Positions 7,499 to 14,764 of a stretch of 32,016 nt of DNA are shown in pieces. The stretch spans positions 1 through 32,016 of the forward strand of contig CALDGX010000135.1 of NCBI GenBank assembly GCA_937941715.1, read 5' to 3'. This DNA is from an uncultured Chloracidobacterium sp. GTDB lineage: Bacteria; Acidobacteriota; Blastocatellia; Pyrinomonadales; Pyrinomonadaceae. Position 1 is the first letter of the stretch. Each line of letters starts with the position of its first letter. A program made the position numbers and the translations under genes. Below the pieces are notes generated by a model. It was not told where the DNA came from, made no database searches, and saw nothing but the letters and a program-made list of their open reading frames with translations.

Positions 7499-8224
7499 AT
7501 GGACCATCAGCAAGCCGGCCTGGCGGGATTTACAACGCACGATCTGATTTATCCGGTTTCGATGACGATCACAGAGATCACAACCCAGCTTGACGCTCTC
7601 CGCGACAAGGTCCTGCTGCTCGGCGGTAAGACCGAGGATGCCGTGCACCGGGCCATGCGCTCCTTGAAAGAGCGGGACTCTGACCTTGCCCGCAGCGTGT
7701 GTGAGGATGACAAGCTGATCGACCGGATGGAACTCGAGATCGACCAGTTGGCGGTCGAGATACTCGCCACCCGGCAAATGGCCGAACACGACCTGAGGTT
7801 TGTCGTCTCGGTCGCCAAGATCACGCCGATCCTCGAGCGGATCGCCGACCACGCGTCGAGTATCGCCGAGGCGGCCATCGTGCTCAACAACGAGCCGCAG
7901 ATCGACAGCTATATTGATTTTTCGCTGATGGCTGACATCGCCGGCGGTATGCTGAGCGAGGCTCTCAACGCATTTACGTCTGAGGATGCCGGAGCATCAC
8001 GCGAGATCATCGGCCGCGACCGTGAGCTTGACCGCTGTTATGGCCGGGTATTTGACGGATTGATCGAGACGATGATCAAGAGCCCGTCGGCGGCCAACGG
8101 CGCCGCTCGCCTGCTGTTCGTCGCCAAGAACATCGAACGCATCGGCGATTATGTGAAAGATATCTGCGAACTCAATGTTTACCTGACCGAGGCAGTGTTC
8201 ATCAAGCACGGTTCGGCACGGTAA
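7499..8224 (+). CDS. phoU: PhoU phosphate signalling regulator
   Basis: 241 residues. Two PhoU-type three-helix bundles are visible: residues about 28-115, with the GG-K-T-E-D-A-V-H-R-A and RDSDLARSV block, and about 125-225, with the family signature IERIGDYVKDICE (E-R-I-G-D-x-x-x-N/D-I). PhoU binds metal clusters and damps the PhoR-PhoB phosphate starvation response. The start at 7499 is chosen for the AGGTG ribosome site and because an upstream GTG at 7475 falls just behind the -10 box. An ATG at 7562 better matches typical PhoU N-termini but has no ribosome site. It is the first gene of a phosphate cluster with DUF47 and PiT rather than the Pst genes. Confidence 0.92.
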   Translation: MDHQQAGLAGFTTHDLIYPVSMTITEITTQLDALRDKVLLLGGKTEDAVHRAMRSLKERDSDLARSVCEDDKLIDRMELEIDQLAVEILATRQMAEHDLRFVVSVAKITPILERIADHASSIAEAAIVLNNEPQIDSYIDFSLMADIAGGMLSEALNAFTSEDAGASREIIGRDRELDRCYGRVFDGLIETMIKSPSAANGAARLLFVAKNIERIGDYVKDICELNVYLTEAVFIKHGSAR

Positions 8225-8304
8225 GGCGTGTTAGACATAAGTTTGCTGTTCGAATATATTTAGGTTCTCGCATTTAAGATTAACGATACTGGAGATCAAT
8301 CAAA

Positions 8305-8925
8305 ATGGCTTTTAGCTTCTTGCCGAAGGAAGACGAGTACTTCGCAATGTTTTCGCAAATGACCGCAAAGATCCGTGAGGCCGCCGACATTCTTGTCGAG
8401 ATGCTCCACGGGCCGGAAGATCAGTTCGATGCGTATTCAAAAAAGATAAAAAGCGTCGAGCATGAATGCGATGAGATAACCCATCGGATCACGACCAAAC
8501 TCAACAAGTCGTTCATCACCCCGTTTGACCGCGAGGATATCTATACGCTTTCGGTCGCTCTGGATGACGTCTGCGACTATATCGACGCCGGTGCACGGGC
8601 GATCGTGATGTACGACATTCACGAGGTCGATGAGCACTCCAAACAGTTGGCGGTCATCACTCAAAAACTCGCGAATGAGATCCATATGGCGGTCGGAATG
8701 CTGAAAAAGGCTGACGGTATGAAGCAGCACCTGCTCGAGATCCAGCGTCTTGAAAATGATGCTGACGAAGCCTACTTCAAGGGCATCGGCGACCTGTTCA
8801 AACACTCAAACGACCCGGTCAGGATCATTAAATGGAAAGAACTCTATGAGATCCTCGAAAATGGAACTGACCGCTGCGAAAGCGTAGGCAACATTATCGA
8901 AAGTATCGTTCTTAAACACAATTGA
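8305..8925 (+). CDS. DUF47 (TIGR00153) Pit accessory protein
   Basis: 206 residues, the normal length of this PhoU-like family. The N-terminus FLPKEDEYFAMF is the typical opening. It is followed by the conserved VEHECDEITHRITTKLNKSFITPFDREDI block (about residues 50-78), which holds acidic, metal-binding-like residues, and by a C-terminal IKWKELYEILENGTDRCESVGNIIE helix. Members are usually encoded directly before PiT transporters, as here, and are thought to modulate them. GGAG lies about 10 bases before the ATG. It is separated from phoU by 80 bases and from pit by 86 bases, so separate minor promoters cannot be excluded. Confidence 0.92.
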   Translation: MAFSFLPKEDEYFAMFSQMTAKIREAADILVEMLHGPEDQFDAYSKKIKSVEHECDEITHRITTKLNKSFITPFDREDIYTLSVALDDVCDYIDAGARAIVMYDIHEVDEHSKQLAVITQKLANEIHMAVGMLKKADGMKQHLLEIQRLENDADEAYFKGIGDLFKHSNDPVRIIKWKELYEILENGTDRCESVGNIIESIVLKHN

Positions 8926-9011
8926 TCTGTTAGATAGTCGTCTCGACCTGCGGCACGGTCACGAGGCCTGCCGCTCTCGATGTCTGACCTTCGGCTCATT
9001 GCCGTAACTAT

Positions 9012-10088
9012 ATGGACGCACAATCGGTTTCATTAGCGTTAGTAATTCTGATCATTTTCGTCGCGCTTGTATTCGACTACGTCAACGGATTTCACGACGC
9101 GGCTAATTCAATTGCAACGGTCGTCGCGACCCGTGTGCTTTCGCCCGGCGTAGCGGTCGCCTGGGCGGCATTTTTCAATTTCATCGCGTTTGTCGTTTTT
9201 GGAACGGCCGTCGCAAAGACGATCGGCGGCGATATGATAAACATCGCGGTGATCCCGGCGGCGGACCAACTGTATGTACTGCTCGCGGCCGTGCTCGGGG
9301 CGACCATATGGAATCTGATCACATGGTGGCTCGGGCTGCCGACGTCGAGCTCGCACGCTCTAGTTGGTGCCTATGCCGGCGGAGCCATCTGCTCATACAT
9401 ATATTATTTTGGATTTAACAGCGTCCAGACGGTACTTAAGGCCGAAGGGTGGATCAAGACCCTCAGCTTCATTGTCCTTTCGCCGCTGATCGGAATGACC
9501 CTCGGCTTTATTATGATGGTGTCCGTTTATTGGATCTTTCATAAATTCTCGCTTCATAAGGTCGATAAGGGATTTCGCTTTGGCCAGCTGTTCTCGGCGG
9601 CCGCATACTCGCTCGGACACGGCGGCAATGACGCGCAAAAGACGATGGGCATCATCACGATCGTACTCGTCGCCGGCGGATTTCTCCAGATGGCACCCGG
9701 CGGCAAACTGCCGGAAATACCGCTCTGGGTGGTCCTCGCCGCTCACGCCGCGATCGGGCTCGGCACGCTGTCCGGCGGCTGGCGTATCGTAAAAACGATG
9801 GGTACGAAGATCGTCAAGCTGCAGCCGGTCGGAGGGTTTTGTGCCGAGACCGCCGGTGCCATGACACTTTTCGGAGCGACATACCTGGGCATACCGGTTT
9901 CGACGACGCACACCATCACCGGCTCGATCGTCGGCGTCGGGTCCGCCAAGCGATTCTCCGCTGTCAAATGGGGCGTCGCCGGCCGTATCGTTTGGGCGTG
10001 GGTCCTGACGATCCCGATGGCGGCATTGATCGCCGCAATTTCCTACGGAGTGATCCTTGTGATCGAAAAGATGCTCGGCGTGAAATAG
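9012..10088 (+). CDS. pit: PiT-family inorganic phosphate transporter
   Basis: 358 residues with about ten hydrophobic segments. Both PiT signatures are present: GFHDAANSIATVVATR in the N-terminal repeat (about 26-41) and LGHGGNDAQKTMG in the second half (about 202-214). The inverted-repeat partner PVSTTHTITGSIVGVGSA is near 298-315. PiT proteins import phosphate, usually as a neutral metal-phosphate complex, driven by the proton or sodium gradient. No good Shine-Dalgarno is seen before the ATG, which starts TATATGGACG. The gene follows the DUF47 accessory gene. A degraded copy of its own C-terminal coding sequence lies about 110 bases downstream. Confidence 0.93.
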   Translation: MDAQSVSLALVILIIFVALVFDYVNGFHDAANSIATVVATRVLSPGVAVAWAAFFNFIAFVVFGTAVAKTIGGDMINIAVIPAADQLYVLLAAVLGATIWNLITWWLGLPTSSSHALVGAYAGGAICSYIYYFGFNSVQTVLKAEGWIKTLSFIVLSPLIGMTLGFIMMVSVYWIFHKFSLHKVDKGFRFGQLFSAAAYSLGHGGNDAQKTMGIITIVLVAGGFLQMAPGGKLPEIPLWVVLAAHAAIGLGTLSGGWRIVKTMGTKIVKLQPVGGFCAETAGAMTLFGATYLGIPVSTTHTITGSIVGVGSAKRFSAVKWGVAGRIVWAWVLTIPMAALIAAISYGVILVIEKMLGVK

Positions 10089-10092
10089 GGCC

Positions 10093-10197
10093 TTACAAGA
10101 TCAAATTGATAAGATAACCCGAGAAGACAATACACCCGGTGACGATACCGAAAAAGATGGCGATCAATTTGATCGTCATCACTTTTTTGAGGAGCAT
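10093..10197 (-). pseudogene. Possible tail of a second membrane-protein gene (permease-like), opposite strand
   Basis: On the minus strand, codons from about 10197 down to a TAA at 10093-10095 encode 34 residues, opening MLLKKVMTIKLIAIFF and ending GYLINLIL, with the appearance of the last transmembrane helix of a permease (DUF318/YraQ-like tails look similar, from memory). It begins where the pit-tail remnant on the other strand begins, so the two share their broken 5' ends. A 12-base perfect inverted repeat (10099-10110 and 10163-10174) falls inside it. A genuine tiny membrane protein is an alternative. This is an inference from peptide appearance only. Confidence 0.3.
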
Positions 10198-10309
10198 CGC
10201 CGGCCATATCGTATGGGCGTGGGTTCTGACGATCACGGCAGCCGCAGTGATCGCCGCGTTGTCATACGGCATCGTATTGCTATTCGAAAAGGCTCCTGGC
10301 TACGCGTAA
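10196..10309 (+). pseudogene. Remnant of a second pit gene (C-terminal 37 codons)
   Basis: In frame from 10196 to a TAA at 10307-10309 the translation includes IAGHIVWAWVLTI, then ALSYGIVLLFEKAPGYA. The intact PiT ends VAGRIVWAWVLTI, then AISYGVILVIEKMLGVK, so the two align without gaps to the stop. Nothing resembling the rest of a pit gene precedes it, and no start codon fits. It is therefore a truncated duplicate or the leftover of a neighbouring paralogue. The divergence, including many third-position changes, suggests an old paralogue rather than a recent copy. Confidence 0.8.
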
Positions 10310-10492
10310 GCTGATCACGCCAAGTACATTATTGCCGCAAGCTAAATTCGACCAGCGACATATTTGCGGATCCGGCAGATATTCGTTTAACCTTGCTCGC
10401 TCGCGAGTCTTATCGTAGATTGTTGAAATCAGTGATCGCTAATATAGGAACGCTAAATGGGCTAGCTGCGAAGATCTAGTATTGGAAGTTTT
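10310..10492. other. Gene-free leader region before the secreted protease
   Basis: No open frame with coding character was found on either strand. The stretch is more AT-rich than its surroundings and contains TTGAAA at 10423-10428, TAATAT at 10440-10445 and a CTCGCGAG palindrome, but no -35/-10 pair with acceptable spacing. It presumably holds the promoter of the protease gene that begins at 10493. Confidence 0.4.
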
Positions 10493-12538
10493 ATGAACAA
10501 AGTCATACCGTCGTTTTTCAGATCATGCCATTTTGTGTTGCCGTTTGCTCTTATGGTCCTCGGCATTGTTGCATTTGGATATTTTGCCGATGGCGCGGAC
10601 GCGCAAAACCGGTCGATGACGCTCGCAGACCACAAACCCAGGCCATCGGGATCGTACGAGATCCCACTCGAACGGGAGATGGACTTTGACGTGATGAGCG
10701 GAAACATTAGATCGTCCGCAGTAACGGGGCGTCCGCTAGCCGTATATCAGGAAACATTCCTTGCCGGCGGTGCCAACCCTGAAACTCAGGCCAGGCAATA
10801 TCTTTCGGCGAAAAGCCACTTGTACGGATTGTCGGCCGACGAAATTGCAGGCCTTCGGCTGCATTTTGTTCGGAAGAGCGATGCGGGCACGGTCGTCCGG
10901 CTGCGGCAGATGTGGAAAGGGCTGCCGGTCAATAAAAATGCCGAGATCACGATCCACATAAACAAAGCGAACGTTGTCGATCTTGTCATGAACGGTTATC
11001 GATACGGCATCGATCTGGGCGACACGATCCCCGCCATCCCGGCAGAGACGGCACGCATGAGACTCGCAGATCACCTCGGTGCCCGCGGCCTGACCGGCGA
11101 AAATGCAAAGACCGAGTTGATGGTACTAAGCAACGCCGGAGCAGATCGTCTGGTCTATCGAGTTAACTATGCGTCAGATGCTCCGGTTGGCGATTGGGAA
11201 GCGTTTGTTGATGCGAAGACCGGCTCATTGATCAAGGTCGAAGACATCGCCTATTACAAACACGGCAAGAGCCAGAAAAGTCGGCGAAAGACAGCCTCAA
11301 AACCATTTTCGGTTTTAGCCACCGGCACAGGGAATGTATTTGATCCTGACCCGCTGACAACCGCAGTGGCGGCATATGGAGGATCATATGTCGATGGCAG
11401 CGACGCCAATGCGGCAGTACTGACCGCACAGCTAAAGAGCCGGACGCTCAACGACATCACACTCAGTGCCGGTACATATTCGCTGACCGGCCCGTATGCC
11501 GAGATCAGAGATTTTGAAGCGCCAAACAAGGGCTTATTCACGCAGGCGAGTTCGACGTTCAATTTCGATCGCAATGCCGATGCTTTTGAGGCGGTAAATT
11601 GTTATTACCACATCGACGCGTCGATGCGTTACCTCAATACGACGCTCGGCCTGGGCATCATGCCTTACCAATATGTTGGCGGAGTTCGCGTCGATCCCTC
11701 GGGGTTGAGTGGAGCCGACAATTCGCATTACGTATCGGCTTCGGGCCAGTTAGCGTTTGGCGAGGGCGGCGTTGACGATGCCGAGGATGCCGATGTGATC
11801 ATCCACGAGCTCGGACACGGTATCCACGACTGGGTCACCGCGGGTGGACTTTCGCAGGTCAATGGCCTGAGCGAAGGCACCGGCGACTATTGGGCCGGTT
11901 CATATAGCCGTGCATTGGGTTATTGGCCAACGGGGAACGCGGCTTACAACTGGACATTCAATTGGGACGGGCACAATCCGTTTTGGGGCGGTCGAATTCT
12001 CAATTATGGTGCAGTTTACCCAGCTGGACTGACCGGGGCAATTCACACCGACGGCCAGATCTGGGCAACGGCGAATATGAAGGTCTGGGACGATATCGGT
12101 GCAATGAAAGCGGACAAGGCATTTTGGAGCGGCATCGACCTGACGAACTCTACAACGAACCAGAACGATGCCGCCAATGCCGTCTATACGGCGTCGGCCA
12201 CTCTTGGTTATACGGCACTGCAGCGCTTCGCGATGAACACCCGCTACGCTGCCGCCGGTTATACGATGCCGGCACCGCCGACCGCCTCGGGCGTTAGCAT
12301 CAGCGGACGGATTTTGACGAACGACGGCCGCGGACTGCAAAACGCAATGGTTGCGATCACCAACGCGGCCGGGAATGTCACTTATGCGAGATCAAGCTCA
12401 CTCGGATATTTCCGGTTTGACCAGATCGATTCGGGCCAGACGTACGTTATCTCGGTCGCATCAAAGCGATTTACGTTTGTGCCGCGGGTTGTAAATATCA
12501 CGGGAGATCTTTTCGAAGTTGACCTCATCGCACAGTAA
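10493..12538 (+). CDS. Secreted thermolysin/fungalysin-type zinc metalloprotease with C-terminal regulatory-like domain
   Basis: 681 residues. A signal peptide (about 1-38, ending GADAQ) is followed by an inhibitory propeptide of the FTP/PepSY type (about 60-250; VRLRQMWKGLPVNKNAEI and WEAFVDAKTGSLI are typical). The catalytic domain carries HELGHGIHDW (438-447) as zinc site and general base, Glu461 in EGTGDYW as third ligand, and the His518 block GAIHTDGQIWA matching the transition-state histidine of the M4/M36 clan. The last 81 residues (601-681, from VSISGR to LIAQ) form a carboxypeptidase-regulatory-like beta-sandwich also found on the 702-residue secreted protein in this window. Export and self-cleavage of the propeptide are expected. 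M4 versus M36 cannot be settled by eye. Confidence 0.88.
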   Translation: MNKVIPSFFRSCHFVLPFALMVLGIVAFGYFADGADAQNRSMTLADHKPRPSGSYEIPLEREMDFDVMSGNIRSSAVTGRPLAVYQETFLAGGANPETQARQYLSAKSHLYGLSADEIAGLRLHFVRKSDAGTVVRLRQMWKGLPVNKNAEITIHINKANVVDLVMNGYRYGIDLGDTIPAIPAETARMRLADHLGARGLTGENAKTELMVLSNAGADRLVYRVNYASDAPVGDWEAFVDAKTGSLIKVEDIAYYKHGKSQKSRRKTASKPFSVLATGTGNVFDPDPLTTAVAAYGGSYVDGSDANAAVLTAQLKSRTLNDITLSAGTYSLTGPYAEIRDFEAPNKGLFTQASSTFNFDRNADAFEAVNCYYHIDASMRYLNTTLGLGIMPYQYVGGVRVDPSGLSGADNSHYVSASGQLAFGEGGVDDAEDADVIIHELGHGIHDWVTAGGLSQVNGLSEGTGDYWAGSYSRALGYWPTGNAAYNWTFNWDGHNPFWGGRILNYGAVYPAGLTGAIHTDGQIWATANMKVWDDIGAMKADKAFWSGIDLTNSTTNQNDAANAVYTASATLGYTALQRFAMNTRYAAAGYTMPAPPTASGVSISGRILTNDGRGLQNAMVAITNAAGNVTYARSSSLGYFRFDQIDSGQTYVISVASKRFTFVPRVVNITGDLFEVDLIAQ

Positions 12539-12544
12539 ACTCGC

Positions 12545-12565
12545 GCGGGGCATCAGATGCCCCGC
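12545..12565 (+). terminator. GC-rich hairpin after the protease gene (possible terminator)
   Basis: GCGGGGCAT (12545-12553) and ATGCCCCGC (12557-12565) form a perfect 9-bp stem with a CAG loop, 6 bases after the protease stop codon. No T-run follows, so it may instead stabilise the 3' end or act only partially. The right arm contains the in-frame ATG at 12557 that is unlikely to be the nadA start. Confidence 0.4.
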
Positions 12566-12613
12566 TTGCCATACTCGGATCGAAGTGACATCATTTTTCC
12601 TTGGAGAAATACG

Positions 12614-13726
12614 ATGTCAGCAGTGCTTGAAAAGGTCCAGGTTTTCGAAGATTACCTCACAATGTCCGACGGCGAACTCGATGAACGTATCGAGTTTGCC
12701 CGCCGCGAGCTTGGGCGGCGGGTCGTCATTCTCGGGCACCACTATCAGCGGGACGACGTCATCCGCCACGCCGACCTGACCGGCGACAGTTACCAGCTTT
12801 CAGTAATGGCTTCGCAGACCGATGCCGAGTACATCGTCTTTTGCGGCGTTCATTTTATGGCCGAGTCGGCCGACATCCTTGGCAAAGATCATCAACGCGT
12901 CGTCCTGCCCGACCTCGGTGCCGGCTGCTCAATGGCTGATATGGCGACGATCGACCAGGTCGAGGACGCCTGGCAGCAGCTGCGCGAGATCGGCGTGCTT
13001 GAGAATAAGGTCGCCCCGATCACCTATATGAATTCGTCCGCGGCGATCAAGGCGTTCTGCGGGCGAAATGACGGCGTGGTTTGCACCTCGTCAAATGCGA
13101 TCCCGCTCTTCGACGTCTATTTGAAAGAGTTCGACAAGATGTTCTTTTTCCCGGATCAGCACCTCGGGCGCAATACCGGTGCAAAGTTCGGCATCCCGCT
13201 CGACAAGATGGTGCTCTGGAATCCGCACGAAGAACTTGGGGGCAACACCGAGGAACAGCTTCATCAGGCCAATCTGATCCTCTGGCGCGGACACTGTTCG
13301 GTCCACGGACGATTCAAATCATGGCACGTCGACAAGATCCGTGACGAACATCCCGGAATGAAGGTCATCGTCCATCCCGAATGCCCGAAGGAGGTCGTCG
13401 ACCTTGCCGATCTCGACGGCTCGACCTCGTTCATCATCAAGACGGTCGAAAGCAGCCCGAGCGGTTCGAAATGGGCCATCGGGACCGAGGTAAATCTCGT
13501 CAACCGCCTGCAGGCACGCTTTCCGGATAAGGAGATCCGGCTGCTCGCCCCCGACCTCTGTATGTGTGCGACGATGTACCGCATCGCTCCGCAAAATCTG
13601 GCCTGGGCGATGGAAAATCTTGTCGACGGCAATGTCGTCAACGAGATCGTCGTCGATGATGAGACCAAACATTTTGCCAACATCGCACTACAGCGGATGA
13701 TCGACTTTACTGAAAAAAAGAGTTAG
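12614..13726 (+). CDS. nadA: Quinolinate synthase NadA
   Basis: 370 residues with the start at 12614, supported by GGAG 8 bases upstream. The in-frame ATG at 12557 sits inside a hairpin and would add 19 unlike residues. NadA condenses iminoaspartate with dihydroxyacetone phosphate to quinolinate in de novo NAD synthesis, using an oxygen-sensitive 4Fe-4S cluster. Likely cluster cysteines are C105 (DLGAGCSMAD), C228 (WRGHCSVH) and one of C316/C318 (LCMCATM). GHHYQRDDVI (41-50) and FCGVHFMAE (76-84) are substrate-site motifs. Length and cysteine spacing match the Bacillus-type longer form. No nadB or nadC is adjacent, so the pathway is scattered in this genome. Confidence 0.95.
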   Translation: MSAVLEKVQVFEDYLTMSDGELDERIEFARRELGRRVVILGHHYQRDDVIRHADLTGDSYQLSVMASQTDAEYIVFCGVHFMAESADILGKDHQRVVLPDLGAGCSMADMATIDQVEDAWQQLREIGVLENKVAPITYMNSSAAIKAFCGRNDGVVCTSSNAIPLFDVYLKEFDKMFFFPDQHLGRNTGAKFGIPLDKMVLWNPHEELGGNTEEQLHQANLILWRGHCSVHGRFKSWHVDKIRDEHPGMKVIVHPECPKEVVDLADLDGSTSFIIKTVESSPSGSKWAIGTEVNLVNRLQARFPDKEIRLLAPDLCMCATMYRIAPQNLAWAMENLVDGNVVNEIVVDDETKHFANIALQRMIDFTEKKS

Positions 13727-13876
13727 CTCAGCCGCTGCCCGTAGATTTTCCTTCCCCGTTTTGGCAGGTGCACCGCTCGTCGTCGTTGCGGCCGGCGGCT
13801 GCACGCAATGGGCGTGTTATTTCCTTGCTTTATTGACATTAGTCGCACAAAATAGGTCTATCAGGAGTTCCAAGAT

Positions 13877-14344
13877 ATGACCGAATCCGGCAGCCCAGCA
13901 AAGTCGCGGATCAAGTGCCGCGAGATAATGACCAAAAGCGTCAGGACCGCCTCGCCCGGGGATACGATCAGACAGGTCGCTGAGCTGATGCGCGACGGCG
14001 ACATGGGTGCCGTCCCGATCCTCGATAACGGCAAACTGGTAGGTATCGTGACCGATCGCGACATCGTCGTCCGCTCGGTCGCCGAGGGCATCGAGCCGGG
14101 AGCTCCGATCAGCAGCGTGATGTCGGGCGACCTCTCGACGGTCACGCCCGACGATTTTGTTTTTACGGCGATCCGGCAAATGGGCGACCGCCAGGTCCGG
14201 CGAATTCCGGTCGTCGATCTGGACGGCGGCCTCGCCGGCATAATCTCGATGGCGGATGTCGCCCTCGAGACCGAGGATGAACTTGAGATCGCCGAGGCTC
14301 TCGAAGAGATCTCGAGCGGCAGCAGCTTTTGGGGAAAGCGGTAG
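13877..14344 (+). CDS. CBS-domain-pair protein
   Basis: 155 residues consisting of two CBS domains (about 14-70 and 77-133), each with the usual strand-helix pattern: MGAVPILDNGKLVGIVTDRDIV, then VRRIPVVDLDGGLAGIISMADV. The T-D-R-D and S-M-A-D sites after each glycine-isoleucine strand are the typical adenine-nucleotide phosphate-binding positions. Stand-alone CBS pairs sense AMP, ATP or related nucleotides. A short acidic C-terminal helix follows. AGGAG at 13862-13866 lies upstream of the ATG, and TTGACA at 13833-13838 could be a -35 box, though no good -10 follows. It is followed by hsp20 after 37 bases and lon, suggesting a stress-linked transcript. Confidence 0.9.
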   Translation: MTESGSPAKSRIKCREIMTKSVRTASPGDTIRQVAELMRDGDMGAVPILDNGKLVGIVTDRDIVVRSVAEGIEPGAPISSVMSGDLSTVTPDDFVFTAIRQMGDRQVRRIPVVDLDGGLAGIISMADVALETEDELEIAEALEEISSGSSFWGKR

Positions 14345-14381
14345 CTTGATCCCCGTGCGGACCGTTTCGCAGTCAGCATAA

Positions 14382-14744
14382 ATGGCAAGATCTATTAATC
14401 GGAATTTTCAATTTCTCGGCACTTCCAAGAACGTCCAGTCCGGCCGGCTATGGTATCCGGCGGCCGACGTCTTCCAGACGCCCGAGGGCTGGCTGGTCAA
14501 GGTCGAGCTCGCCGGTGTTTCGCCCGAGGACATCGAGCTCGATATCCAGGGAAATGTTCTGTATATCGCCGGCTGCCGCAAGGACAGATCGTGCGGGACG
14601 GGCGTTTCGTACCAGCAAATGGAGATCACTTACAGCAATTTCGAAAAAACACTCAATTTTCCGGCATCCATCGAAGGGGCGGTCGTCGAACATAATTTCG
14701 AGAACGGATTGTTGATCATTCACCTGCGCAAGGCATCTAAGTAA
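14382..14744 (+). CDS. Hsp20-family small heat-shock protein
   Basis: 120 residues. The alpha-crystallin domain runs from about residue 25 (WYPAADVFQTPEGWLVKVELAGVSPEDIELDI) to the end, with the closing GLLIIHLRKA corresponding to the conserved G-x-L-x-x-x-x-P/R-K of the family. N-terminal and C-terminal arms are short: the classical I-x-I/V oligomerisation tail is missing, so large assemblies may not form. Small heat-shock proteins hold unfolding proteins for refolding or degradation. It ends 20 bases before lon, supporting a joint role in protein quality control. Confidence 0.9.
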   Translation: MARSINRNFQFLGTSKNVQSGRLWYPAADVFQTPEGWLVKVELAGVSPEDIELDIQGNVLYIAGCRKDRSCGTGVSYQQMEITYSNFEKTLNFPASIEGAVVEHNFENGLLIIHLRKASK

Positions 14745-14764
14745 TTGGTTTGATCGAGGACGTT

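Noticed and set aside
13833..13866. TTGACA before the CBS gene as a full promoter
   Set aside because: No acceptable -10 at 15-19 bases. Only the -35-like hexamer and the AGGAG ribosome site are convincing.
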